NCBI RefSeq assembly: GCF_018860165.1
Contig: NZ_JAHKNG010000026.1
Span: 1 to 50,341, forward strand
From: Paracoccus marinaquae
Lineage (GTDB): Bacteria > Pseudomonadota > Alphaproteobacteria > Rhodobacterales > Rhodobacteraceae
Length of the DNA stretch: 50,341 nt
Direction of reading: 5' to 3'
The notes beneath the pieces are model-generated. The model saw nothing but the letters and a program-made list of their open reading frames with translations. It did not search any database and was not told the DNA's origin. Each line of letters begins with the position of its first letter. Position 1 is the stretch's first letter. Below are positions 19,088 through 28,563 of this stretch, piece by piece. Position numbers and translations under genes: made by a program.

Positions 19088-19564
19088 ATGAAGACCGCAC
19101 GCGCCGCGCGCCTGATCATCGCAACGACGCTTTGCGCCGGATTGGCCGCCTGTGGCGGCAACGGGAGCGGCGAGAACGTCCAGCAGCTTGAAGGCGACAT
19201 GCGGCCGGGCGTCCGCCAGTCGACGATCTGGGACGTCTTCGCCAACAACGAGAATCCGAACTATACCGTCGCGGTCAACAAATACCTGTGGAATGCCAGC
19301 CTCGAGGTGCTGAACTTCCTGCCGATCCAGTCGGTCGATCCCTTCACAGGCGTGATCGTCACCGGCTATGGCACACCGCCGGGCGGCGGGCGTTCCTACC
19401 GCGCGACCATCAAGATCAGCGATCCTGCGCTGGATGCGCGCAGTCTCAGGCTGTCGCTGCAGGGCGCGGGCGGTGCGGCCATCGCGCCGGGCACGGTGCG
19501 CGCGGTCGAGGATGCGATCCTGACCCGGGCCCGTCAGCTGCGGATTCAGGACGGCCGGCTCTGA
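19088..19564 (+). CDS. DUF3576 lipoprotein
   Basis: The 158-residue protein has a signal peptide with lipobox LAAC (Cys22). A conserved domain follows, with STIWDVFANNENPNYTVAVN and KYLWNASLEVLNFLPIQSVD, then a C-terminal AVEDAILTRARQLR. DUF3576 is a conserved alphaproteobacterial family of unknown function, often upstream of leuS and lptE as here. The link to outer-membrane biogenesis is inferred from position. Confidence 0.88.
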   Translation: MKTARAARLIIATTLCAGLAACGGNGSGENVQQLEGDMRPGVRQSTIWDVFANNENPNYTVAVNKYLWNASLEVLNFLPIQSVDPFTGVIVTGYGTPPGGGRSYRATIKISDPALDARSLRLSLQGAGGAAIAPGTVRAVEDAILTRARQLRIQDGRL

Positions 19565-19639
19565 GATCACCCGGCGGCTGGACCTGACCTCGCAGGCCCT
19601 ATAGATCCTGCGGCCAGAGAATGACGCCCGAGGTTCGAC

Positions 19640-22177
19640 ATGCCCTATGATCCCTCCAGCAGCGAAGCCCGGTGGCAGCAGGCCTGGGCCGATGCCGGCA
19701 GCTTCACCGCCACCCGCGACGAACGGCCGAAATATTACGTGCTGGAGATGTTCCCCTATCCGTCGGGGCGGATCCATATGGGGCATGTGCGCAACTACAC
19801 CATGGGCGACGTGGTGGCGCGGTTCAAGCGCGCGCAGGGGTTCAGCGTGCTGCATCCGATGGGCTGGGACGCCTTCGGCATGCCGGCCGAGAATGCCGCG
19901 ATGGAGCAGGGCGGGCATCCGCGTGACTGGACCTATGGCAATATTGCAACAATGCGTGACCAGTTGCGACCGCTGGGCCTGTCGATCGACTGGTCGCGCG
20001 AATTCGCCACCTGCGACGACGACTATGTGGCGCAGCAGCAGGCGCTGTTTCTGGATTTCCTCGAGGCCGGGCTGATCACCCGCAAATCGGCGCAGGTGAA
20101 CTGGGATCCGGTCGACATGACCGTTCTGGCGAACGAGCAGGTGATTGACGGCAAGGGCTGGCGTTCCGGCGCCCCGGTCGAGCGGCGCGAACTGACGCAA
20201 TGGTTCTTTCGCATCTCGGATTATTCCGAGGAACTTTTGTCGGCGCTGGACGGGCTGACCGGCTGGCCCGACAAGGTGCGGCTGATGCAAGCCAACTGGA
20301 TCGGCAAGTCGCGCGGGCTGCAATTCCGCTTTGACACCGTCGATGCACCCGAGGAATTCGCGCAGATCGAGGTTTATACGACCCGCCCCGACACGCTGCG
20401 GGGGGCCTCTTTCGTGGCCCTGTCGCCGGATCATCCGCTGGTCCGGGCGCTGGCGGCGGCGGATCCGGCCGTTGCCGATTTCGTCGAGGAATGCCGCCGC
20501 ATCGGCACCACCGAAGAGGCGATCGAGACCGCGCCCAAGATGGGCTTCGACACCGGGCTGAAGGTTCGCCACCCTCTGGACCCGGACTGGCACCTGCCGA
20601 TCTGGATCGCCAATTTCGTGCTGATGGATTACGGCACCGGCGCGATCTTCGGCTCGCCCGCCCATGACGAGCGTGACCATGAATTCGCCACCAAGTACGG
20701 GTTGCCGATTCCGGCGACCTTTGGCGAGGCCGGCATGACGCTGGAACAGGCCGATGCGCTGGTCTCGACGGCCCCCTTCGTGCCGCTGAAATCCGAGACC
20801 GTGACCTATGTGCGCGGTTTTGCCGGCGCCGCCGATCAGACCGGCGAGGCGGCGGTCGATGCCGCGATTGCCCATGCCGAGGCGGCGGGCTATGGCGAGG
20901 GCGTCACCAAGTTCCGCCTGCGCGACTGGGGCATCTCGCGGCAGCGCTATTGGGGCTGCCCGATTCCGGTAGTGCATTGCGATACATGCGGCACCGTGCC
21001 CGAGGCCAAGCAGAACCTGCCGGTCCTGTTGCCGCAGGATGTCACGTTCGACGTGCCCGGCAACCCGCTGGACCGGCATCCGACATGGCGGCAGACCGCC
21101 TGCCCGAACTGCGGCGGCGCGGCGCGGCGCGAGACCGACACGATGGACACCTTTGTTGATTCGTCCTGGTATTACGCGCGGTTCACCTCGCCCCACGCGG
21201 CGACGCCGACGGATCGCGCGGATGCCGATTACTGGATGAATGTGGACCAGTATATCGGCGGGATTGAACACGCGATCCTGCATCTGCTCTATTCCCGCTT
21301 TTTCGCCCGCGCGATGGTCGCGACCGGGCATCTGCCGGACACCGCGAAAGAGCCCTTTGATGCGCTGTTCACGCAGGGCATGGTCACGCATGAGATCTAC
21401 ATGACCCGCGATGACCGGGACCGCCCGGTCTATCACCTGCCCGAGGATGTGACCGAGGGACGGCTGGCCGATGGAACGGAGGTCGAGATCGTTCCTTCGG
21501 CCAAGATGTCGAAGTCCAAGAAGAATGTTGTCGACCCGGTGAATATCGTCGCCAGCTTCGGCGCCGATACCGCGCGCTGGTTCATGCTGTCGGACAGCCC
21601 GCCCGAACGCGACGTGGAATGGACCGCCGCCGGGGCCGAGGCTGCGAACAAGTTCCTTGCCCGGGTCTGGCGTCTTGCCGATGAAAACCCGGAGGGCGGC
21701 GACGATCCCGACCTGACCCGCGCGGCGCATCGCGCCATCGCCGAGGTGACGAAATCCATCGAGGGCTTTGCCTTCAACAAGGCGGTGGCGAAGATTTACG
21801 AACTGGCCAATGCCATCGCCAGGTCGAAGGCCGGGGGTGATTCGCGCAAGGCGGTGCTGCGGATCATCGCGCAATTGATGGCGCCGATGGTCCCGCATCT
21901 GGCCGAGGAGGTCTGGGCCAGGGCCGGGGGTGAGGGAATGGCCGTCGATGCGCCCTGGCCCAAGGCGGATCCGTCGATGCTGGAGGATGGCACGGTGGTG
22001 CTGCCGATCCAGATCAACGGCAAGCGCCGGGCCGAGATCAGCGTCGCCAAGGACATGCCCAAGGACCAGATCGAGGCGCTGGTGATGGCCGATGAGACGG
22101 TGCTGCGATTCCTTGACGGGGCCGCACCGAAGAAACTGATTGTCGTGCCCGGGCGAATCGTCAATGTCGTCGCCTGA
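19640..22177 (+). CDS. leuS: Leucyl-tRNA synthetase
   Basis: The 845-residue class I synthetase charges tRNA-Leu. The HIGH motif is [12 protein letters not shown] near residue 49, and the CP1 editing domain holds [23 protein letters not shown]...CPNCGG pair forms the zinc knuckle, and KMSKS is present in [15 protein letters not shown]-terminal tRNA-binding domain completes it. Its last 14 bases overlap the start of lptE. Confidence 0.98.
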   Translation: MPYDPSSSEARWQQAWADAGSFTATRDERPKYYVLEMFPYPSGRIHMGHVRNYTMGDVVARFKRAQGFSVLHPMGWDAFGMPAENAAMEQGGHPRDWTYGNIATMRDQLRPLGLSIDWSREFATCDDDYVAQQQALFLDFLEAGLITRKSAQVNWDPVDMTVLANEQVIDGKGWRSGAPVERRELTQWFFRISDYSEELLSALDGLTGWPDKVRLMQANWIGKSRGLQFRFDTVDAPEEFAQIEVYTTRPDTLRGASFVALSPDHPLVRALAAADPAVADFVEECRRIGTTEEAIETAPKMGFDTGLKVRHPLDPDWHLPIWIANFVLMDYGTGAIFGSPAHDERDHEFATKYGLPIPATFGEAGMTLEQADALVSTAPFVPLKSETVTYVRGFAGAADQTGEAAVDAAIAHAEAAGYGEGVTKFRLRDWGISRQRYWGCPIPVVHCDTCGTVPEAKQNLPVLLPQDVTFDVPGNPLDRHPTWRQTACPNCGGAARRETDTMDTFVDSSWYYARFTSPHAATPTDRADADYWMNVDQYIGGIEHAILHLLYSRFFARAMVATGHLPDTAKEPFDALFTQGMVTHEIYMTRDDRDRPVYHLPEDVTEGRLADGTEVEIVPSAKMSKSKKNVVDPVNIVASFGADTARWFMLSDSPPERDVEWTAAGAEAANKFLARVWRLADENPEGGDDPDLTRAAHRAIAEVTKSIEGFAFNKAVAKIYELANAIARSKAGGDSRKAVLRIIAQLMAPMVPHLAEEVWARAGGEGMAVDAPWPKADPSMLEDGTVVLPIQINGKRRAEISVAKDMPKDQIEALVMADETVLRFLDGAAPKKLIVVPGRIVNVVA

Positions 22178-22658
22178 GCGCCTGCCGCGCCGCGCAGCCC
22201 TTCTGGGGCTGCTTGCGGTTTCGGCCTGCGGGCTGAGCCCGGTCTACGGCCCCGAGGGCAAGGCCGCGCAGCTGTTCGGCAGGGTCCGGCCGCGCGATCC
22301 GGTGACCTATGAGGATTTCGTCTTCAACCGGCGGCTGGCCGAGCGGTTGGGGCCCGAGGATGCCGCCGCCTTCGATCTGGACTATCGGATCAGCGTCGGC
22401 GTGGTGCCGCAGGCGATCACCCAGGATCAGGTGACCACCCGCTATTCGCTGAACGGAACCGCCGATTTCGCCCTGTCCGACGACTCGGGACGGGTTTTGG
22501 CGCAGGGGCGGGTCAGCAATTTTTCGTCCTTCTCCACCACCGGCACCAGCATCGCCACCCTCGCGGCCGAGGGCGATGCCCGCGAACGATTGTCGCGGAT
22601 GCTGGCCGATCAGGTGGTGACGCGATTGCTGGCGGCCTCGGCGCAGTTGCCGGGATGA
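22164..22658 (+). CDS. lptE: LPS-assembly lipoprotein LptE
   Basis: From ATG 22164 the protein is 164 residues, [19 protein letters not shown] and on, with lipobox VSAC. It then has [12 protein letters not shown] and a C-terminal [14 protein letters not shown]. LptE plugs the LptD translocon that inserts LPS into the outer membrane. The gene overlaps leuS upstream and holA downstream (ATGA). The leuS-lptE-holA order is widely conserved and supports the call despite low primary conservation. Confidence 0.88.
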   Translation: MSSPERLPRRAALLGLLAVSACGLSPVYGPEGKAAQLFGRVRPRDPVTYEDFVFNRRLAERLGPEDAAAFDLDYRISVGVVPQAITQDQVTTRYSLNGTADFALSDDSGRVLAQGRVSNFSSFSTTGTSIATLAAEGDARERLSRMLADQVVTRLLAASAQLPG

Positions 22659-23683
22659 ACCTGAAGGGTGCCGAGATCGCCCGCTATCTGGCGCGGCCCG
22701 ATCCGTCCCGCCCGGCGCTTCTGATCCATGGTCAGGACGCCATGCGCGTGGCGCTGAAGCGGACCGAGGCGGTCAAGGCGCTGACCGGCAAACAGGCCGA
22801 GGAAGAGATGCGGCTGACGCGGCTGGCCGGGGCCGGGCTGAAGAAGGATCCGGCCGCGCTGATGGATGCGATCAAGGAGGTCGGCTTCTTTCCCGGCCCC
22901 CGCGTCGTGCTGGTCGAGGATACGCCCGATTCGGCCGCGGATGCGGTCGGCTCGGCGCTCGGCGCCTGGCAGCCGGGCGATGCGGTGATCGTGGTGACGG
23001 CCGGCGGGCTTTCCAAATCCTCGGCGCTGCGCAAGCTGTTCGAGGCGCACAAGCAGGCGGTGGCGGCGCCGATCTATGACGACCCGCCCGGCGAGGACGA
23101 GATTCGGCGCTGGCTCGAGGCCGCCGGTCTGCGCGAGATCCCGCGCGATGCGATGCGCGACCTGATGGTTCTGGCCCGGGCGCTGGATCCGGGCGACCTG
23201 CGCCAGACGATCGAGAAGATCGGGCTCTACAAATATGGCGATGACAGCCCGCTGACGCCCGCCGAGGTGGCGCTGATGGCACCGGCGACGATCGAGGCCG
23301 ATCTGGACGAGTTGCTGCACGCCGTGGCCGAAGGCCGTTCGGACGAGTTCGGTCCGCTGATGCGCCGGATCGAGGGGCAGGGCACCTCGCCGGTGACGCT
23401 GGCGATCAGCGCGCTGCGGCATTTCCGGGCGCTGCATCTGGCCGCCGCCGATCCGCAGGGGCCGGGGGCGGGGCTGTCGCGGATGCGGCCGCCGGTCTTC
23501 GGCCCGCGCCGCGACCGCATGGCCCGGCAGGCGCAAAGCTGGGGCGTGGGACCGCTGGAAGAGGCGGTACATGCGCTGCTGGACACCGATCTGGCGCTGC
23601 GCAGTTCAACCCGCGCGCCGCAGATGGCGCTGGTCGAGCGGGCGCTGATCCGGCTGGCGATGCTGTCGCGGGGGCGGCGGTGA
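22655..23683 (+). CDS. holA: DNA polymerase III subunit delta
   Basis: The 342-residue clamp-loader subunit opens the beta sliding clamp. Recognisable parts are LLIHGQDAMRVALKRTEAV near the N-terminus and GFFPGPRVVLVED. The C-terminal helical collar contains VTLAISALRHFRALHLA. It overlaps lptE by four bases and the flavoprotein gene by four bases (GTGA). Confidence 0.92.
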   Translation: MNLKGAEIARYLARPDPSRPALLIHGQDAMRVALKRTEAVKALTGKQAEEEMRLTRLAGAGLKKDPAALMDAIKEVGFFPGPRVVLVEDTPDSAADAVGSALGAWQPGDAVIVVTAGGLSKSSALRKLFEAHKQAVAAPIYDDPPGEDEIRRWLEAAGLREIPRDAMRDLMVLARALDPGDLRQTIEKIGLYKYGDDSPLTPAEVALMAPATIEADLDELLHAVAEGRSDEFGPLMRRIEGQGTSPVTLAISALRHFRALHLAAADPQGPGAGLSRMRPPVFGPRRDRMARQAQSWGVGPLEEAVHALLDTDLALRSSTRAPQMALVERALIRLAMLSRGRR

Positions 23684-24909
23684 ATGAGGCGGTTGACGCG
23701 CTGGTGATCGGCGCGGGCCCGGCCGGGCTGATGGCGGCCGAGATGCTGGCCGGGGCCGGACGGCGCGTCGTCGTGGCCGAGGCGATGCCGACCCCGGCGC
23801 GTAAGTTCCTGATGGCCGGCAAGTCGGGGCTGAACCTGACCAAGACCGAGCCGGCGCAGGATTTCGCCCGCCATTTCCACTGTGGCGCAGGGGCCGGCCT
23901 GCCCCCGGACCCGGCGGGGTATTTCGGCGCGGGCGATGGGGCCTTCGGTCCTGCCGAGGTGATGGCATGGGCGCGGGGACTGGGCGTTGATCTGTTCGTG
24001 GGCTCGACCGGACGGGTCTTTCCGGTGGGCATGAAGGCCTCGCCGCTGCTGCGGGCCTGGCTGGCGCGGCTGCGCGGCGCCGGGGTCGAGTTGCGCAACC
24101 GCTGGCGCTGGGTCGGGATCGATGACGGGTTCTGCTTTCAGACGCCGGACGGTATCCGGCGGCTGAGCCCCGCCGTGACGGTGCTGGCCTTGGGCGGCGC
24201 CAGCTGGCCGCGGTTGGGGTCCGACGCCGGCTGGGTGCCGATGCTGCGCGCGGCGGGGGTTGAGATCAACGATTTCCGGCCGGCGAATATGGGCTTTCGT
24301 GTCAACTGGTCGGCGCCGATGGCACGGCATTTCGGAGCCGCCGTGAAGGGGGTGGCGATCCATGCCGGCGGCCGGGTCAGCCGCGGCGAATGGGTGATCT
24401 CGGCCACGGGAATCGAGGGCGGCGGCGTCTATGAGGTCTCGGCGCCGATCCGCGATGGCGCCCCGGCCATGGTCGATCTGGTGCCGGATCAGGACGAGGC
24501 GGCGCTGATCCGGCGCTTTGATCGCCCGCGCGGCAGCCTGTCGGTCGGCAACTGGCTGCGGCGGGTGCTGGGTGATCCGGTCAGGGTGGCGCTGCTGCTG
24601 GAATGGGGCCGTCCGCTGCCCGAGACGGCGGCGGGCTGGGCGGCGCGGGCGAAGGCTCTGCCCCTGCGCCACGATGGTCCGATGGATATCGCCCGGGCGA
24701 TTTCATCGGCGGGCGGCATCTGCTGGCGGGCCGTCACCGTCGATCAGGAATTGCGGACCCTGCCGGGGGTATTCGTCGCCGGTGAGATGCTGGACTGGGA
24801 GGCGCCGACCGGCGGCTATCTGCTGACCGGATGCCTGACCCAGGGCCGGCGCGCGGGGCTTGCGGCGGCGGCGCGGGCCGGTGTTGCCGGATCGCAACGG
24901 GTGCCGTGA
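23680..24909 (+). CDS. TIGR03862-family FAD-dependent flavoprotein (HI0933-like)
   Basis: The 409-residue protein has an N-terminal Rossmann FAD motif GAGPAGLMAAEML (about residues 11-23). KFLMAGKSGLNLTKTEP, the HI0933/BaiN-type signature, follows. Near the C-terminus are GVFVAGEMLDWEAPTGGYLLTG-type residues that contact FAD. Substrate is unknown for this subgroup. It begins with GTG overlapping the holA stop, so it is part of the leuS-lptE-holA transcription unit. Confidence 0.87.
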   Translation: MNEAVDALVIGAGPAGLMAAEMLAGAGRRVVVAEAMPTPARKFLMAGKSGLNLTKTEPAQDFARHFHCGAGAGLPPDPAGYFGAGDGAFGPAEVMAWARGLGVDLFVGSTGRVFPVGMKASPLLRAWLARLRGAGVELRNRWRWVGIDDGFCFQTPDGIRRLSPAVTVLALGGASWPRLGSDAGWVPMLRAAGVEINDFRPANMGFRVNWSAPMARHFGAAVKGVAIHAGGRVSRGEWVISATGIEGGGVYEVSAPIRDGAPAMVDLVPDQDEAALIRRFDRPRGSLSVGNWLRRVLGDPVRVALLLEWGRPLPETAAGWAARAKALPLRHDGPMDIARAISSAGGICWRAVTVDQELRTLPGVFVAGEMLDWEAPTGGYLLTGCLTQGRRAGLAAAARAGVAGSQRVP

Positions 24910-24946
24910 TCGCGGCCTTGTCATGAAGGGCAGGGCCTCGCCGGCC

Positions 24947-24952
24947 TATAAT
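24947..24952 (+). promoter_or_regulatory. Candidate -10 box (TATAAT) for the DUF1127 gene
   Basis: A perfect TATAAT lies 45 bases upstream of the DUF1127 start. No good TTGACA is present 16-18 bases before it; TTGTCA is 23 bases away. An alternative sigma factor or activator could therefore be involved. Confidence 0.45.
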
Positions 24953-24996
24953 CGCGGCATGGGAGGAAACCGCTCGACGAAAGAAAAGGGTTTCCG

Positions 24997-25215
24997 ATGA
25001 CACAGGCGACGACCCACTTCACCACCGAAATCCGCGACCGTATCGATGCCTTCTTCGCCCGGCTTGGGCAGGGGCTGAATGCCTATCTCGAATCGCGCTG
25101 CCGCCGCGACCGGATCGAGGCGCTGGAGGCGAAATCGGACGAGGAACTGGCCCGGATGGGGCTGACCCGAGACGGCATCCCGGCCTATGTGTTCCGCGAC
25201 ATGATCTGGCTGTAA
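24997..25215 (+). CDS. DUF1127 small protein
   Basis: The 72-residue protein ends in a DUF1127 module: RRDRIEALEAKSDEELARMG followed by LTRDGIPAYVFRD. It is arginine-rich and without a signal peptide. Alphaproteobacterial DUF1127 proteins include RNA-binding regulators (CcaF1 of Rhodobacter) and proteins affecting phosphate and carbon metabolism. No CCUCCUCCC-type sRNA follows here, unlike at the CcaF1 locus. It is converging on the GST gene, 11 bases away; GGCCCGC and GCGGGCC at 25239-25258 form a hairpin without a U-run. Confidence 0.85.
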   Translation: MTQATTHFTTEIRDRIDAFFARLGQGLNAYLESRCRRDRIEALEAKSDEELARMGLTRDGIPAYVFRDMIWL

Positions 25216-25226
25216 CGGCCCGCGGG

Positions 25227-25814
25227 TCAGAGGGCGGCGGCCCGCAGGAAGGCGGGCCGCCGCCGCATCCGGTCGAGATAGGCGGTCAGCCGTGGCTCGA
25301 TCACCGGAAAGCGCGCCGTCAGCGCCCAGGTCAGGCAATGGGCCAGGATGAAATCGGGCACCGTCATCCGCTCGCCCATCACGAATTCACCCTCGCCGAT
25401 CCGGTGCACCAGGGTCTTCTGGCTGCGCTCGAACTCCCATCGCAGGGTGTTCTTGATCGCGCCCAGCCGCATCTCCTCGGGCAGCACGAAGCTGTGCCGC
25501 GCGGCCAGCCACAGGGCCGCGTCGAATTCGTCCAGCAGGAACTGGGTCAGGCTGTCCTGCCGGGCGCGGTCCAGCGTTCCGGCGGCATAGGTGAGGCCGC
25601 CATGGCGGTCGGCCAGATAGGTCAGGATGGCGGTGGAATCGGTGACCGGGGTGCCGTCGTCGATCAGCACCGGCACCTTGCCGGCGGGATTGAACTCGAC
25701 CACGCCCTCGCCATGCGGATTGGCGGGGATATGGCGATAGGGCTGGCCCAGTTCTTCCAGCATCCACAGCACCCGCAGGCTGCGGCTTTTCGAGGTGCCG
25801 ATCACGGTATACAT
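25227..25814 (-). CDS. Glutathione S-transferase family protein
   Basis: The 195-residue protein begins MYTVIGTSKSRSLRVLWML. The thioredoxin-like domain has NPAGKVPVLIDDG (cis-Pro) and DSTAILTYLAD, which bind glutathione. The C-terminal all-helical domain contains MTVPDFILAHCLTWA, the N-capping motif of GSTs. It is slightly shorter than the usual 200-220. It lies eight bases after the thioesterase gene, so they are probably co-transcribed. Substrate unknown. Confidence 0.9.
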   Translation of the reverse strand: MYTVIGTSKSRSLRVLWMLEELGQPYRHIPANPHGEGVVEFNPAGKVPVLIDDGTPVTDSTAILTYLADRHGGLTYAAGTLDRARQDSLTQFLLDEFDAALWLAARHSFVLPEEMRLGAIKNTLRWEFERSQKTLVHRIGEGEFVMGERMTVPDFILAHCLTWALTARFPVIEPRLTAYLDRMRRRPAFLRAAAL

Positions 25815-25822
25815 GCCGGTCG

Positions 25823-26242
25823 CTAGTCCTTCCATTCCAGCACCAGCTGCGTCTGGGTGACGATGGCGGCGACCTTGCCGTCGCCGCGATAGATCGTCGT
25901 CTGCCAGATCTGCGTGGTGCGGCCGCGATGCAGCGGCTCGGACACGGCGCGGGCGGTGTCGCCGATGCGGATCGGCCGCAGGAAGTTGGTCTTGCTTTCC
26001 ACCGTCGTGGTCGCGCGGTCCTCGGGCAGGTTCAGGAAGGTCGCGGTGCCGCCGGCATTGTCGGCCAGCCCCATGATCGCGCCGCCATGCAGCACCCCGT
26101 TGCGATTGGCCAGAAGCGGCGTCACCGGCATCTCGAATTCGACCCGCTCGGGCGTGGCCGCGATCAGCCTCGCGCCCAGATGCAGGGCGAATTCCGGCTG
26201 GTCTTCGGCCCCGCGCCGCGGGTGTTGTGCCTTGTCGTTCAT
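25823..26242 (-). CDS. PaaI-family hotdog thioesterase
   Basis: The 139-residue single hotdog domain has the family signature NRNGVLHGGAIMGLADNAGG at about residues 47-66, including the catalytic Asp/Asn region. TTVESKTNFLRPIRIGD covers the substrate-channel strand. It probably hydrolyses acyl-CoA thioesters; the acyl group is unknown. It sits in a three-gene minus-strand group with the GST and the transglycosylase-like gene. Confidence 0.9.
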   Translation of the reverse strand: MNDKAQHPRRGAEDQPEFALHLGARLIAATPERVEFEMPVTPLLANRNGVLHGGAIMGLADNAGGTATFLNLPEDRATTTVESKTNFLRPIRIGDTARAVSEPLHRGRTTQIWQTTIYRGDGKVAAIVTQTQLVLEWKD

Positions 26243-26308
26243 GCTTGCCCTGCCAGATGGTTCGGCCCCATCTCGCCCGGCCGGTGCGGAAAAGACAAGA
26301 CCGAAGCG

Positions 26309-26890
26309 TCAGGTCCGCCCGCAGGAGGCCAGTTGCGCGCGATACATCTGCGCGCGCTGGCCGACATTGGCCGAAACGCGCACCAGCCAGTCCTTCGACC
26401 GGTACGAGCCGCGCGCAAAGCCCGAGCGCCCCTCGTGATAGGCCAGGTATTGCGAGCGCGCATCCCATCTCGAGATGCCAAGCGCCTTGCTCGAGCCGTC
26501 CATGTACCAGCCCATGAAATCCGTCGCGTCGTCGATATCGTTGCGCTTGGCGCGGCGATTGCCGGTCTCGCGCATGTATTCCTCCCATGTGCCGTCCAGC
26601 GCCTGGCTATAGCCATAGGCGCTGCTCTGCCGGCCGATGGGGATGACCCCAAGCGCGTATTGATGCGGGGTGCGGGCGTCGCCCACGAATTTCGATTCCT
26701 GATGGATCGCGGCCATCTGCACATGGACCGGCACGCCCCATCGCCGCTCGGCCCGCTTCATGGCGCTGAAATAGGCCGGCCGTTCCGAGACCAGCGCGCA
26801 GGCGTTGTCGAGATTGCGCGGCGCCTTGTAGCTGCCACCGCCGCAGGAGGCGACCAGCGCGACGATCGCGAGTTTCAGAAGCCTGTTCAT
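26309..26890 (-). CDS. Lytic transglycosylase-like (SLT domain) lipoprotein
   Basis: The 193-residue protein has a short lipoprotein signal (lipobox VASC, about Cys16). An SLT-like fold follows, with MAAIHQESKFVGDART holding the likely catalytic Glu, SSAYGYSQALDGTWEEYM, and YLAYHEGRSGF near the end. The GYxQ...TW pattern is typical of peptidoglycan lytic transglycosylases. Cleavage of glycan strands from the outer membrane is expected from the family; activity here is inferred. Confidence 0.86.
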   Translation of the reverse strand: MNRLLKLAIVALVASCGGGSYKAPRNLDNACALVSERPAYFSAMKRAERRWGVPVHVQMAAIHQESKFVGDARTPHQYALGVIPIGRQSSAYGYSQALDGTWEEYMRETGNRRAKRNDIDDATDFMGWYMDGSSKALGISRWDARSQYLAYHEGRSGFARGSYRSKDWLVRVSANVGQRAQMYRAQLASCGRT

Positions 26891-26960
26891 CCTGCCCTCT
26901 TGTCGTTTTCCGGCGATCTTACGGGAAAACGCGGCGGGTTGGAATCACAAAGCCGGAACC

Positions 26961-28436
26961 TCAGACCGACAGCACCGCCTGCACCGCCCGCCGCCAGGCG
27001 GCATAGCGCCGGTCGCGGGTCGCGGCTTCCATTGCCGGTTCGAAGCGCCGGTCGAGGCGCCAGGCTTTGGCATATTCGGCCGGGCCGGGGCAGAGGCCGG
27101 CGCGATAGCCGGCCAGCCAGGCGGCGCCCTGCGCGGTCGTCTCGGTATTCTTCGGGCGGTCCACTGGGGCGCCGAGGATATCGGCCAGGAACTGCATCGC
27201 CGGCTCGCTGGCGGTCATGCCGCCATCGACGCGCAGGACCGCATCACCCGCATCCGACCAGTCGGCGCGCATCGCCTCCAGCAGGTCGCGGGTCTGGAAG
27301 CCCACGCTTTCCAGCGCCGCGCGGGCCAGCTCGGCCGGGCCGGTATTGCGGGTCAGCCCGAAGATCGCGCCACGGGCTTCCGGCACCCAGTAGGGGGCGC
27401 CAAGGCCGGTGAAGGCCGGCACCATGATGATCTGCTGGCTGGCATCGGCCTGCGCGGACAGCGGCTGGGTTTCCTTCGCCTCGCGGATGATCTTCAGCCC
27501 GTCGCGCAGCCATTGCACCACCGCCCCGGCAATGAAGATCGAACCTTCAAGCGCATAGACCGGCTGTCCGCCCAGCTGATAGGCGATGGTGGTCAGCAGT
27601 CGGTTGTTCGACCGCACCGCCTGTTCGCCGGTATTCAGCAGCGCGAAGCAGCCGGTGCCATAGGTCGATTTCATCATGCCCGGATCAAAGCAGGCCTGGC
27701 CCACGGTTGCCGCCTGCTGGTCGCCCGCGACGCCGAGGATCGGGATCTCGCGGCCGAACAGATCGGCGCGGGTGGTGCCGAATTCGGCGGCGCAGTCGCG
27801 CACCTCGGGCAGCAGGGCGCGGGGCACGCCGAACAGCCGGCACATGTCCCCGGACCATTCGCCCCTGTGGATGTCATAGAGCATCGTGCGGCTGGCATTG
27901 GTCGCATCGGTGACATGGCCCCGCCCACCGGTCAGCTTCCAGATCAGGAAGCTGTCCACGGTGCCGAAGGCCAGTTCGCCCGCCTCGGCCCGCGCCCGCG
28001 CGCCCTCGACCTGATCGAGGATCCAGCCGATCTTCGTGGCGCTGAAATAGGGGTCCAGCAACAGCCCGGTGGTGGCGGTCACCTGATCCTCGACGCCTTC
28101 GGCCTTCAGCCGCGCGCAGAGATCGGCGGTCCGGCGGTCCTGCCAGACGATGGCGCGGTGGATCGGATGGCCGGTCTCGCGGTCCCAGATCACCACGGTC
28201 TCGCGCTGGTTGGTGATGCCGATGGCGTCGATGCGCGCGGTCTCGGCCTTCTCGATCGCCGCCCGGGCGGTGCCGGCGCTGGTCGTCCAGATGTCGTCCG
28301 GGTCATGCTCGACCCAGCCCGAGCGCGGGAAATGCTGGGTGAATTCCTGCTGGGCGCTGGCCAGCACCTGCAACTCGTCGCTGAAGACCAGCGCGCGGGA
28401 GGAGGTGGTGCCCTGATCGAGCGCGAGAATGGTCAT
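26961..28436 (-). CDS. glpK: Glycerol kinase
   Basis: The 491-residue FGGY kinase makes sn-glycerol-3-phosphate from glycerol and ATP. It opens [18 protein letters not shown] (phosphate-binding loop) and has the glycerol-binding region [30 protein letters not shown] and [18 protein letters not shown] complete the FGGY signatures. Length fits GlpK (about 500). It is the last gene of the glycerol operon, separated from glpV by 127 bases that hold a long inverted repeat, which may set its relative expression. Confidence 0.97.
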   Translation of the reverse strand: MTILALDQGTTSSRALVFSDELQVLASAQQEFTQHFPRSGWVEHDPDDIWTTSAGTARAAIEKAETARIDAIGITNQRETVVIWDRETGHPIHRAIVWQDRRTADLCARLKAEGVEDQVTATTGLLLDPYFSATKIGWILDQVEGARARAEAGELAFGTVDSFLIWKLTGGRGHVTDATNASRTMLYDIHRGEWSGDMCRLFGVPRALLPEVRDCAAEFGTTRADLFGREIPILGVAGDQQAATVGQACFDPGMMKSTYGTGCFALLNTGEQAVRSNNRLLTTIAYQLGGQPVYALEGSIFIAGAVVQWLRDGLKIIREAKETQPLSAQADASQQIIMVPAFTGLGAPYWVPEARGAIFGLTRNTGPAELARAALESVGFQTRDLLEAMRADWSDAGDAVLRVDGGMTASEPAMQFLADILGAPVDRPKNTETTAQGAAWLAGYRAGLCPGPAEYAKAWRLDRRFEPAMEAATRDRRYAAWRRAVQAVLSV

Positions 28437-28452
28437 GGCGATCCTCCTGCAA

Positions 28453-28530
28453 CTTCTTCTTCAGTCAAATATCCCCGCCGGAGGCACCCGGCATCGGCCG
28501 TCAGCATGGATATTTGAATGAAGAAGAAAG
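28453..28530. repeat. Long inverted repeat between glpV and glpK made of two facing dispersed elements
   Basis: Arms of about 22 bases (28453-28474 and 28508-28530) contain ATTTG followed by an AAGAAGAA tail and its complement. They pair with one or two mismatches around a 33-base loop. The left copy, read on the minus strand, also carries a GCCGG/CCGGC hairpin just before GGGGATATTTG, like the copies near 30745 and 41808. No U-run follows, so it looks like a repeat-derived hairpin that could stabilise the glpV mRNA end or attenuate glpK. Confidence 0.7.
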
Positions 28531-28563
28531 GGGGCAGGATCGCGCCTGCCCCCCTTGTCGTGC

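Noticed and set aside
17786..21898. A 1370-codon open frame on the minus strand running from the porin across leuS
   Set aside because: Only the porin part (to 18820) is real: it starts with a signal peptide and Shine-Dalgarno. The rest is the antisense of leuS, kept open by GC-rich third positions.
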